This document shows positions 1 to 6,090 of a stretch of 14,228 bases of DNA, one piece after another (the first letter of the stretch is position 1; the number at the start of each line of letters is the position of its first letter). The position numbers were made by a program, and so were the translations under genes. Source of the stretch: Acidimicrobiales bacterium. Its GTDB lineage: Bacteria > Actinomycetota > Acidimicrobiia > Acidimicrobiales > SZUA-35. Location: positions 1 to 14,228 of the forward strand of contig JABDJU010000005.1 in the NCBI GenBank assembly GCA_013003325.1. The letters are read 5' to 3'. The notes under the pieces were generated by a model. It was not told where the DNA came from and made no database searches. It worked only from the letters and a program-made list of their open reading frames with translations.

Positions 1-599
1 AACGTGCACTCCGCACCCCGCTCGGCGATCACGATCGAGGCGCCGATCGCCGATTCGACCTCGGTGACCCGCTGCCCGGGGCGGATGCCTCCAAAGCTGC
101 GGAGGCCGACCCGGGCGCTGCCGAAACCCGATTCGGGGGCTGCCACCCTGATGGTCGGGGTTTGTTCGATTGAGGTGACGAACGCATGCAGGCCCGGGCT
201 CAGCACCTCGCCTACCTTCTCGGGCGGAACCGCTGACCGCTGCGGGGCGATCTCGATTTTCCGCCCGGCCCATTCGACCGTGACCGTCTCCCCGGTCAGA
301 TTGGAGAATCGAACGCTTCCCTGGGTGCTCACCGGGCATGGAGCAGGCGCATCGACTCCGTCGACCAAGGCGACGATGACGGTGCCGCCCGGCTCGGGGC
401 ATGGGCCGGGGTCGACACCGGGGAGCGATGTAGTTGTCTGTGCACCGGCCACCGTCGTGGTCGTTGCCTCGGGCGTCGTGGTCACCAACGACGACACCGA
501 GCCCTCGACCCGCACCACGATCTCGCCCGGGTCGGACTGACCGCAGCCCGCGCAGAGCATCGCGAGTGCGATCGACGCACGCAGCAGACGGCGAATCAC
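1..599 (-). CDS. Putative secreted lipoprotein, partial (C-terminus beyond left edge)
   Basis: An open frame starts at a GTG at 599 and stays open for 199 codons to the left edge, so the C-terminus is missing. The N-terminus is a lipoprotein signal peptide: basic MIRRLLR, a hydrophobic stretch, then LCAGC with the probable lipidated Cys at residue 19 (position -3 is Cys, slightly off the usual lipobox). A Thr/Pro/Val-rich linker follows (about residues 35-60, with TTTPEATTTT), typical of exported actinobacterial proteins. After it comes a beta-rich domain with Cys67 and Cys88, which could form a disulfide. Near residues 170-190, GIRPGQRVTEVESAIGAS resembles the short G-x-R-x-G-x(3)-x-EV motif of many actinobacterial secreted proteins of unknown role. 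It is divergent from the zinc-ribbon gene at 658. No enzymatic motif is visible. The plus-strand frame over the same bases is its shadow. The lipoprotein call is fairly sure; the function is unknown. Confidence 0.72.
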   Translation of the reverse strand, partial: MIRRLLRASIALAMLCAGCGQSDPGEIVVRVEGSVSSLVTTTPEATTTTVAGAQTTTSLPGVDPGPCPEPGGTVIVALVDGVDAPAPCPVSTQGSVRFSNLTGETVTVEWAGRKIEIAPQRSAVPPEKVGEVLSPGLHAFVTSIEQTPTIRVAAPESGFGSARVGLRSFGGIRPGQRVTEVESAIGASIVIAERGAECT

Positions 600-605
600 C
601 GGACC

Positions 606-611
606 AGTATC
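606..611 (-). promoter_or_regulatory. Candidate -10 element of the lipoprotein gene (leaderless)
   Basis: Read on the minus strand, GATACT lies six bases before the GTG at 599. That places the transcription start at or next to the start codon. No Shine-Dalgarno sequence is present and no convincing -35 box is seen. Confidence 0.35.
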
Positions 612-624
612 GCACCGACGACTG

Positions 625-651
625 TTGATGAATCCGATACCCATCTACGCT
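625..651 (+). promoter_or_regulatory. Candidate promoter of the first zinc-ribbon/propeller gene
   Basis: TACGCT at 646-651 is followed by exactly six bases and then the ATG at 658, the geometry of a leaderless promoter. A TTGATG -35-like hexamer sits at 625-630, with a short 15-bp spacer. There is no Shine-Dalgarno sequence. Confidence 0.35.
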
Positions 652-657
652 TGGCCC

Positions 658-1941
658 ATGACGGCATGCCGAGGCTGTGAGGCCGAAGGAGCCGGCAACT
701 TCTGCGCCGACTGTGGACTTCCGCTGAAGGAATGGGAGGCCGGCCAGGCGCCTGAACCCAGCCTTCTCGGCGCCGAAAAGACAGATGCGACACGGGCGAC
801 CGATCGCGTCAGGGCCGGATCGAGGCGGCGCAGTGTCGCCCTCGGCATGGCCCTGATGTTTTTCCTCGGGGCGGGCATGTATGCCGCGTTCCGCAGCCCC
901 GAGCCCGAACCGGTGCCCGAATTGGCCGTCGACGAGGTCGGAGACGAAGAGGGTGCGGCCGCCGAAGAGGATGCGGTCGAAGCCGAGACCGCAGAGGAGG
1001 CTGACCCCGAAGGCGAGGAGCCCGATCCAATCGAGGGCCCGTGGATCGCCGGCGACAGCCACTGGTACATCGTGGTGGCCGCCCAAGGGGGCATGCATCG
1101 AATCGACACACGCACCGGTGTCTCGACCAACCTGGAGATCGACGGATACCCGCTGGGCCGGATGGGTGATCGGATCGTTCTGGTCCCCCAGGGTCGTGTA
1201 GTCATCACCGACGATGCGACCCTCAGCGCCGAGCCACCGATTCAGCTGCCGGCACCGCTGGAGGATGCAAACATCGCGGTCGGTGGCCCGTTCTGGCTCA
1301 CCGAGGGCCTCAGCGACGACGTGTTCTGGGTCCAGCGATACGACAGCGCGCTCGAATTCGACCTTCGCAGCGGGAGCCTGCGTCGTGAAATCCGTCTTCC
1401 AGATTCCTATTCCGGCCCGTTCCCGTCGTTCTCCCCCGACTTCAGAACTCCGTTGAGCGGAGGGGTCTATCGCCTCGACCCCGACCCGACGAGCACCCGA
1501 TACGCACGGATACTCGACGGAAGAATCTTGGCCCAGAGCGATGGCGCAATACTGGTGAACTCGTGCGGCCCGGAGCTGGAGTGTGCGAGCCGGTGGGTCG
1601 ACGCCCTCACGCTCGAGCCCCGCGACGACCTGGTGGCTCCTGACCATTCGGCCGACGTCTGGTTCATCGGTGGGCGGCTCGCCGGAGGACGTTTCGTCGG
1701 TGCCGACTTTGGTTCGGTCTTCGACGTCCAGACCGGCGACACGATTCGGCTCAGCGAGCCTCGGATGAATTCGATGTTCAACGGCGACCTGGAGATCTCG
1801 CCAGACGGCCTGGTGACCGCCCACGTTTCGGGCAGCTGGCTCCAGGTGCAGTCGACCGTCATCGGGACCCCGAGCACCGCCGACCTCGAGGGTTTGCGGT
1901 CCGGCACCCGGCCGCTGTTCGTTCCGCTGCCGGAGTCGTGA
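658..1941 (+). CDS. Zinc-ribbon, single-TM, beta-propeller-like membrane protein (paralogue 1)
   Basis: The 427-residue protein has no named family that I recognise. It begins with a compact zinc ribbon (Cys4, Cys7, Cys16, Cys19; ends CGLPL), then a linker with RRR before one membrane helix (about 59-78). The basic residues suggest the ribbon faces the cytoplasm. A strongly acidic linker follows (about 80-125, rich in Glu/Asp/Ala). From about 130 to 400 come beta-strand repeats of WD/PQQ-propeller character, such as HWYIVVAAQGGMHRIDTRTG and GDLEISPDGLVTAH. Cys303 and Cys309 (CGPELEC) are the only outer-domain cysteines and match the paralogue. I chose ATG 658 over the in-frame TTG 625 and ATG 628 because the paralogue begins MTRCRGC at the matching place and a -10-like box precedes 658. 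Its TGA overlaps the next ATG by one base, so the pair is translationally coupled. It could be a sensor or an anti-sigma-like protein, but no partner is visible. Confidence 0.8.
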   Translation: MTACRGCEAEGAGNFCADCGLPLKEWEAGQAPEPSLLGAEKTDATRATDRVRAGSRRRSVALGMALMFFLGAGMYAAFRSPEPEPVPELAVDEVGDEEGAAAEEDAVEAETAEEADPEGEEPDPIEGPWIAGDSHWYIVVAAQGGMHRIDTRTGVSTNLEIDGYPLGRMGDRIVLVPQGRVVITDDATLSAEPPIQLPAPLEDANIAVGGPFWLTEGLSDDVFWVQRYDSALEFDLRSGSLRREIRLPDSYSGPFPSFSPDFRTPLSGGVYRLDPDPTSTRYARILDGRILAQSDGAILVNSCGPELECASRWVDALTLEPRDDLVAPDHSADVWFIGGRLAGGRFVGADFGSVFDVQTGDTIRLSEPRMNSMFNGDLEISPDGLVTAHVSGSWLQVQSTVIGTPSTADLEGLRSGTRPLFVPLPES

Positions 1942-3164
1942 TGACACGGTGCAGGGGATGCGGCGAGGACCCCGGCGTCGGCAACTACTGCACAAACTGT
2001 GGACTGCCGCTGGGGGAAGCAACGTCGGATCCCGAGCTGATCGGCGCACCGGCGACGAATCGAGCCCCGGCACCCGGTCGGCGCATCCGGCGGTGGTGGG
2101 TGGTTGGCTTCGCTGTCGTCCTCGGAGGTGTCGGACTGGCTGCCGGGCTTTCTCTCGTCGACTCAGCACCCTCTGATGATGAAGCCGGTCTCGACGACAG
2201 CCTGCGGGTGCCCAACCGGATCAACGCCGACGAAGCGCTGGGCTGGTACGTGGTCGCCACAGACCAGGACGGCCTCATCAGGGTCGACCCGGCGTCTGGT
2301 GAGGTGGTCGACCTCGACATCCCGACCCGGCTGCTCGGACGGGCGTGGGGGAGTGTCGTAGTGCAAGACATCGAGGGACGGGTCTACGCACTCGATCCGG
2401 CGTCGCTTGCTGGGGAGACTCCCATCGAGGTGCCCGGGCCTATCAACGACGAGCTGTACGCCTTCCTTCCGTCATGGATCACAACGAGCAGTACCCCCGA
2501 TCATGTGTGGCTGGTGCGCAGCACCGGGGGCGCCGTGGAGGTGAATCTGCGAACCGGGGCCGAGGGGCGACGCGCAGAGGTAGAAGCCCGGGCCTTGTCA
2601 GATCTGAGCACCACGCCGGGATTCGTGTCTCCTCCATCAGGCGGCGTGTATCGCCTGGAAGAGGCGGGAGACTACGTTCGGGTGGCCGACGGCGCGGTCA
2701 TGACCGAAGCGCCCGGGGCCGTGCTCGTTCAGCGCTGTAGTACTGAGCTGGAATGCTCCAACCTCTGGCTTGACGCCACCGATCTCACCGCTGTGACCGG
2801 TCGGTTCACGCCAACCTTCCGTCGAGAGTCGATGCGGGTGGCGGCGGTGGCCGACGGCGAGTATCTCGCCACCGAGTTCACCGATCGGGTCGGCGGTTCC
2901 GAAGGCTCAGAAATCCGACTCGACTACAGCGAGGTGCGGCACATCGAAACCGGCCGTCGGGTCGAATTGCACAGCGTTGAGCTACAGCCCCTGTGGCTCG
3001 GCCGCGGCGACATCGCTCCCGATGGCTCCCTGGTGGCGGTTGCTCGACGGGATGAGCTCTATGTGCGAGCAACCACGTCGCGCATCGCGGTGCGCATGGA
3101 GACCGGATCGCTCCTCACGGGAACCACGCCGGTGTTCATCGCCAAACCGAACCCCGTTGGCTGA
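1941..3164 (+). CDS. Zinc-ribbon, single-TM, beta-propeller-like membrane protein (paralogue 2)
   Basis: This 407-residue tandem paralogue of the upstream gene shares the same order of parts. A zinc ribbon (Cys4, Cys7, Cys17, Cys20; CGLPL) is followed by a basic patch (RRIRRWW, about 48-53), a membrane helix (about 53-72) and a short acidic linker. A propeller-like outer domain follows (about 98-385). Shared signatures include WYVVATDQDGLIRVDPASGE near 102, SGGVYRL near 233, CSTELEC (Cys266/Cys272), and DIAPDGSLVA near 357. The ATG at 1941 overlaps the upstream TGA (TGATG), which supports coupled translation; a GTG one codon earlier is also in frame. It lacks the long Glu-rich linker of paralogue 1, so the two differ mainly in spacer charge and length. 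The stop falls only 9 bases before the tRNA-Cys -10-like element. The function is unknown; the topology (ribbon inside, propeller outside) is inferred from the charge pattern. Confidence 0.82.
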   Translation: MTRCRGCGEDPGVGNYCTNCGLPLGEATSDPELIGAPATNRAPAPGRRIRRWWVVGFAVVLGGVGLAAGLSLVDSAPSDDEAGLDDSLRVPNRINADEALGWYVVATDQDGLIRVDPASGEVVDLDIPTRLLGRAWGSVVVQDIEGRVYALDPASLAGETPIEVPGPINDELYAFLPSWITTSSTPDHVWLVRSTGGAVEVNLRTGAEGRRAEVEARALSDLSTTPGFVSPPSGGVYRLEEAGDYVRVADGAVMTEAPGAVLVQRCSTELECSNLWLDATDLTAVTGRFTPTFRRESMRVAAVADGEYLATEFTDRVGGSEGSEIRLDYSEVRHIETGRRVELHSVELQPLWLGRGDIAPDGSLVAVARRDELYVRATTSRIAVRMETGSLLTGTTPVFIAKPNPVG

Positions 3165-3173
3165 GCGGGTCGC

Positions 3174-3179
3174 TAAGCT
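3174..3179 (+). promoter_or_regulatory. Candidate -10 element for tRNA-Cys
   Basis: TAAGCT lies 11 bases before the mature tRNA 5' end and would give a leader of about five bases. No good -35 hexamer is seen, and the upstream coding sequence ends at 3164. The tRNA could also be read from upstream transcription. Confidence 0.35.
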
Positions 3180-3190
3180 GGCTGGTCTCT

Positions 3191-3264
3191 GCGCAGATGC
3201 CCGAGCGGCCTAAGGGAGCGGCCTGCAAAGCCGTGATTCACGGGTTCAAATCCCGTTCTGCGCT
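3191..3264 (+). tRNA. tRNA-Cys (GCA)
   Basis: The 74-nt sequence folds into a standard class I cloverleaf. The acceptor stem is GCGCAGA/TCTGCGC. The anticodon stem GCGGC/GCCGT closes the loop CTGCAAA with anticodon GCA. The variable loop GATTC is five bases, and the T arm is ACGGG-TTCAAAT-CCCGT. The D stem has CCC/GGG with a G.A mismatch at its end. The discriminator base is T (U73), an identity element of bacterial tRNA-Cys. CCA is not encoded (TCGA follows). Confidence 0.95.
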
Positions 3265-3268
3265 CGAT

Positions 3269-3285
3269 GCAACCCGAAGGGTTGC
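3269..3285. terminator. Hairpin after tRNA-Cys
   Basis: This is a perfect 7-bp stem GCAACCC/GGGTTGC with a GAA loop, four bases after the tRNA-Cys 3' end. On the minus strand the same hairpin closes with a C(TTCG)G tetraloop. There is no U tract (cggtttgtggtgtg follows), so it may act as a processing boundary rather than a classical terminator. Confidence 0.5.
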
Positions 3286-3304
3286 CGGTTTGTGGTGTGT
3301 TGGG

Positions 3305-3329
3305 GAGTTCTGAGCGAAGCGAGGAACTC
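3305..3329. repeat. Central inverted repeat between the tRNA genes
   Basis: GAGTTC (3305-3310) pairs with GAACTC (3324-3329). The inner segment TGAGCGAAGCGAG can add a small GC-gaa-GC helix. The right arm overlaps the second copy of the direct repeat. No coding frame covers it. Confidence 0.55.
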
Positions 3330-3332
3330 GAT

Positions 3333-3355
3333 GCAACCCGAAGGGTGGGGGTTGC
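3333..3355 (-). terminator. Hairpin after tRNA-Val
   Basis: GCAACCC (3333-3339) pairs with GGGTTGC (3349-3355) around a 9-nt loop. It begins two bases beyond the tRNA-Val 3' end on the minus strand and mirrors the hairpin that follows tRNA-Cys. There is no T tract. Confidence 0.45.
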
Positions 3356-3357
3356 CG

Positions 3358-3431
3358 TGGGCCGTACAAGACTTGAACTTGTGACCTCTTCCGTGTCGAG
3401 GAAGCGCTCTAGCCAACTGAGCTAACGGCCC
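3358..3431 (-). tRNA. tRNA-Val (GAC), with C instead of U at position 33
   Basis: On the minus strand the 74-nt sequence folds fully. The acceptor stem is GGGCCGT/ACGGCCC with A73. The D arm is GCTC-AGTTGGCTA-GAGC. The anticodon stem CTTCC/GGAAG closes the loop TCGACAC, the variable loop is AGGTC, and the T arm is ACAAG-TTCAAGT-CTTGT. The anticodon is GAC (Val). The base before the anticodon is C rather than the near-universal U33. CCA is not encoded. All stems are otherwise perfectly paired, so it does not look like a decayed gene. Confidence 0.93.
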
Positions 3432-3443
3432 TTGAGGTGGTCG

Positions 3444-3449
3444 ATCTTA
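3444..3449 (-). promoter_or_regulatory. Candidate -10 element for tRNA-Val
   Basis: TAAGAT on the minus strand lies 12 bases before the mature tRNA 5' end, a good match to TATAAT. It would give a leader of about six bases. The -35 region is weak. Confidence 0.5.
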
Positions 3450-3490
3450 CCTGCGGTGTCGCATTTCGGCACCGTTTTCCAGCGGGGCGG

Positions 3491-3496
3491 TAGCGT
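3491..3496 (+). promoter_or_regulatory. Candidate leaderless -10 element of the hydrolase gene
   Basis: TAGCGT is followed by exactly six bases (gatgag) and then the ATG at 3503, matching the spacing seen before 658, 599 and 7203. No clear Shine-Dalgarno or -35 sequence is present. Confidence 0.4.
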
Positions 3497-3502
3497 GATG
3501 AG

Positions 3503-4396
3503 ATGCCATCTGCTGATGTGAACGAGATCACCATCGAATTCCTCGATGAAGGGGCCGGCGACCCGTTGCTGCTGGTGATGGGATGGGGGGCCCAGCTGAT
3601 CGACTGGCCTGAGGGCCTGGTCGAAATGTTCATCGAGAATGGGTTCCGGGTCATCCGCTTCGACAACCGCGATGCCGGACTCAGCACCGAGTTCGATTGG
3701 GAGCCGCCCTCGCTGTTCCAGACATTCGTGAAGGGCACGCTGCAGCGCGGCATCCCCGTTCACTACACCCTGTCCGACATGGCCCGGGATGGGATCGCCT
3801 TGCTCGATCACCTCGAAATCGAATCCGCTCATGTGGTCGGGGTATCGATGGGAGGCATGATCGCCCAGACGATGGCGATCGAGCACCCCGAACGAGTGCG
3901 CACTCTCACCTCGATCATGTCGAACACCGGCGACCGCCGGAACGGCCGGATCGCGGCCAAATTGGTTCCCAAGATGCTCACGCACAAGCCGAACCGCGAG
4001 GACGCCCCTCACGAAGGTGCCCGCCTCCTCAGCCACTTCGCTGGACCCCACTACAACTTCGACGACGCTCTTGAACGAGGCCGGGCCCGGGCCGATCGCA
4101 GCTGGCGGCCGGAGGGCTCGGCTCGGCAGATCGCCGCCATCGGCGCCAGTCCCGACCGAACCGCCGACCTGAAGAAGCTGAACGTGCCGACGCTGGTCAT
4201 TCACGGCCTGCTGGACACCCTGGTGTTGCCGACCGGTGGCATCGCCACGGCCAAGGCCATACCCGGGGCTCAGCTGCTGATGTTCCCCGACATGGGGCAC
4301 GATCTGCCGGAGCCTCGCTGGGCCGACATGGTGTCGGCCATCCGGATGCTCGCCGACCGGACCGACCACGCGACCTTGCATGCCGAAGCCTCCTAG
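3503..4396 (+). CDS. Alpha/beta hydrolase (esterase/lactonase type)
   Basis: The 297-residue length is typical of single-domain alpha/beta-hydrolases. The oxyanion region is VMGWGAQ (25-31). RFDNRDAGLS (52-61) is the conserved strand-loop found in aclacinomycin methylesterase/enol-lactonase-like members. The nucleophile elbow is GVSMGG with Ser115. The acid is probably Asp238 in HGLLD and the base His266 in MGHDLP, so the triad is complete. A cap of about 145-215 lies between the nucleophile and the acid and probably sets specificity. There is no signal peptide, so it acts in the cytoplasm. The ATG at 3503 is chosen because MPSADVNEITIEF leads straight into the first strand and a -10-like box sits six bases upstream. 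The WS/DGAT gene follows 62 bp downstream on the same strand, which hints at an ester or lipid substrate; the true substrate cannot be told from sequence. Confidence 0.9.
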   Translation: MPSADVNEITIEFLDEGAGDPLLLVMGWGAQLIDWPEGLVEMFIENGFRVIRFDNRDAGLSTEFDWEPPSLFQTFVKGTLQRGIPVHYTLSDMARDGIALLDHLEIESAHVVGVSMGGMIAQTMAIEHPERVRTLTSIMSNTGDRRNGRIAAKLVPKMLTHKPNREDAPHEGARLLSHFAGPHYNFDDALERGRARADRSWRPEGSARQIAAIGASPDRTADLKKLNVPTLVIHGLLDTLVLPTGGIATAKAIPGAQLLMFPDMGHDLPEPRWADMVSAIRMLADRTDHATLHAEAS

Positions 4397-4410
4397 CCCA
4401 CAGTGAAAGC

Positions 4411-4433
4411 GGGCCGTGCACGATGCACCGCCC
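4411..4433. terminator. Imperfect hairpin between hydrolase and WS/DGAT genes
   Basis: GGGC-c-GTGCA, a CGA loop, then TGCAC-c-GCCC gives a 9-bp stem with one C.C mismatch, 15 bases after the hydrolase stop. There is no U tract. It could be a weak terminator or an mRNA stability element. Confidence 0.35.
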
Positions 4434-4458
4434 CTGAGCTACCACCGAAGAACCCAAC

Positions 4459-6075
4459 ATGATCGAGCAACTCTCAGGCGTTGACACCAGCTTCCTCACG
4501 ATCGAGGAAGGCACAAATGCGGTCGGTCACGTGACCGGCGTGCTGATTCTTGACCCCACCACCTCACCTGAACCGTTCACCTTTGAACGGTTCAGCAAGC
4601 ACCTGATCGCCCGGATCGGCCACCTGCCTCCGTTCCGTCGTCGCCTGCGAGAGGTTCCCCTCGGGCTTGATCGCCCCTATTGGGTCACCCAAGATCAGGT
4701 CGACTTCGCCTACCACCTGCGCCACGTTGCGGTTCCCGGTGAAGGTGGTCGCTCCGATTTCGCCGAGCTTGTCGGACGGATTCACGCTCGTCCGCTCGAC
4801 CGGACCCGGCCCTTGTGGGAGTGCTACATGGTCGACGGAGTGCACGGTGATCGGGTCGGTGTGATCACCAAGATCCACCACGCCGCGATCGACGGCATCT
4901 CCGGGCAGGAAATCCTGGGCCAGCTGGTCGACCTTTCGCCCGAGACCGAGGTGCGTGAACCGATCCGGTACCTCCATCCGGAGCCAACGGTGAGCCCCGA
5001 GGACCTCACCAAACGGGCCCTGCGAGCCTTCTTGCTGTCCCCCACCCGTCTGGCCCGAACCGCCTGGGCGGTCGGCAAGGCGTTGCCTGTGCTCGGGCCG
5101 GCGGTCACGCACTCCCAGCCCGGCAAGGGCACGGTCGAGTCGTTGCGCGAGCTAGCGGCGCCCAGGACGCCGTTCAACGCCAACATCGGACCGCACCGTC
5201 GGTGGTCGTATGTGTCGGTCCGGCTCGACGACGTCAAAGAGGTGAAGAACGCTGCCGGCACCACGGTGAACGATGTGATCCTGGCCATCTGTGCCGGTGT
5301 GCTGCGCACCTGGCTCGAGCGTCACGATGCCCTGCCCGATCGCGATCTTCTCGCCATGGTGCCGCTCTCGGTTCGATCGAGTTCAGTGGCCCACGCCATC
5401 GGCAACCATGTCTCGTTCACCATCGCTGATCTGGCTACCACTGTGGACGATCCGAAAGACAGGCTCGACCAGATCCATCACGCCATGATCGATGCGAAGG
5501 CCAGCCACGAAACGCTGCCGGCCAACATACTCACCGATATCTCCCAGATCGCTCCACCGGCGGTGTCAGCCTTGGCGTCCCGACTGATCGCGTCGACCCA
5601 CCTGGCCGACCGCCTGACCCTCCCCTTCAACGTAGTGATCTCCAATGTTCCCGGGCCGCCGGTACCGCTGTACCTCGCCGGCGCCGAGGTGCTGGGCAAC
5701 TACCCGGTCTCGGCGATCGTCGACGGTGTTGGGCTCAACATCACGGTGACCACCACCAACGGCATGCTCGACTTCGGCTTCGTGTCGGACCGCGATCAGA
5801 TTCCGGATCTCTGGGAAATGGCCGACTCGGTGACGGTGGTGCTCGACGAACTGAAAGCTGCCTTCGGACTGGGCAGATCGAAGCGGGCCCGGTTGCTCAT
5901 CACCGAAGAAGCGATCTCGGCGCGCCAGCGTCGGGCTGCAAAAGCCGCCCGCCGGGCGGTGTCAAAGGCGACCGGTTCGACTCGCAAGAAGAGCGGTGGG
6001 GCAAAGGCGAAGAAGTCTCCTGCGAAGTCGACGACCAAGAAGAAGGCGAAGGCGGGCAGGTCGAAGTCGACCTGA
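4459..6075 (+). CDS. Wax ester synthase/diacylglycerol acyltransferase (WS/DGAT), with lysine-rich tail
   Basis: Members of this family transfer an acyl group from acyl-CoA to diacylglycerol or a fatty alcohol, forming triacylglycerol or wax ester. The catalytic motif HHxxxDG is present as HHAAIDG (His140, His141, Asp145, Gly146). Other family marks are the N-terminal LSGVDTSFL, RPLW (117-120), NDVILAICAG (271-280), GNHVSF (315-320) and SNVPGP (395-400). The core ends near residue 470, the normal family length. An extra tail of about 50 residues follows (488-538), made almost wholly of Lys, Arg, Ala, Ser and Thr (for example KKSGGAKAKKSPAKSTTKKK), like histone H1 or actinobacterial DNA-binding tails. 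A second HHAMID lies exactly 200 residues after the first (340-345) but lacks the final Gly and is probably coincidence. The start ATG 4459 has only a weak GAAGAA upstream. The gene converges with the glycosyltransferase, stop codons 15 bases apart. Confidence 0.93.
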   Translation: MIEQLSGVDTSFLTIEEGTNAVGHVTGVLILDPTTSPEPFTFERFSKHLIARIGHLPPFRRRLREVPLGLDRPYWVTQDQVDFAYHLRHVAVPGEGGRSDFAELVGRIHARPLDRTRPLWECYMVDGVHGDRVGVITKIHHAAIDGISGQEILGQLVDLSPETEVREPIRYLHPEPTVSPEDLTKRALRAFLLSPTRLARTAWAVGKALPVLGPAVTHSQPGKGTVESLRELAAPRTPFNANIGPHRRWSYVSVRLDDVKEVKNAAGTTVNDVILAICAGVLRTWLERHDALPDRDLLAMVPLSVRSSSVAHAIGNHVSFTIADLATTVDDPKDRLDQIHHAMIDAKASHETLPANILTDISQIAPPAVSALASRLIASTHLADRLTLPFNVVISNVPGPPVPLYLAGAEVLGNYPVSAIVDGVGLNITVTTTNGMLDFGFVSDRDQIPDLWEMADSVTVVLDELKAAFGLGRSKRARLLITEEAISARQRRAAKAARRAVSKATGSTRKKSGGAKAKKSPAKSTTKKKAKAGRSKST

Positions 6076-6090
6076 ACCGGCGCTGGGGTC

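Larger units (their letters stand above)
3263..3346. repeat. 20-bp direct repeat between the two tRNA genes
   Basis: CTCGATGCAACCCGAAGGGT occurs at 3263-3282 and identically at 3327-3346, 64 bp apart. The first copy starts in the last two bases of tRNA-Cys. Each copy holds the left arm of a GCAACCC/GGGTTGC hairpin. Between the copies is another palindrome (3305-3329). Confidence 0.8.

Noticed and set aside
4..540. A 178-codon plus-strand frame at the left edge
   Set aside because: The opposite strand encodes a proper lipoprotein signal peptide and linker; the plus frame has Pro/Thr/Ser-rich composition typical of a shadow.
3422..4381. A 319-codon minus-strand frame over the hydrolase gene and part of tRNA-Val
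   Set aside because: The plus-strand hydrolase has a full catalytic triad; this frame begins inside the WS/DGAT leader side and ends inside a tRNA, with no domain signal.
5473..5493. A second HHxxxD motif (HHAMID) in the WS/DGAT
   Set aside because: It lacks the Gly of HHxxxDG, falls in a helical region of the second half, and is best read as chance.
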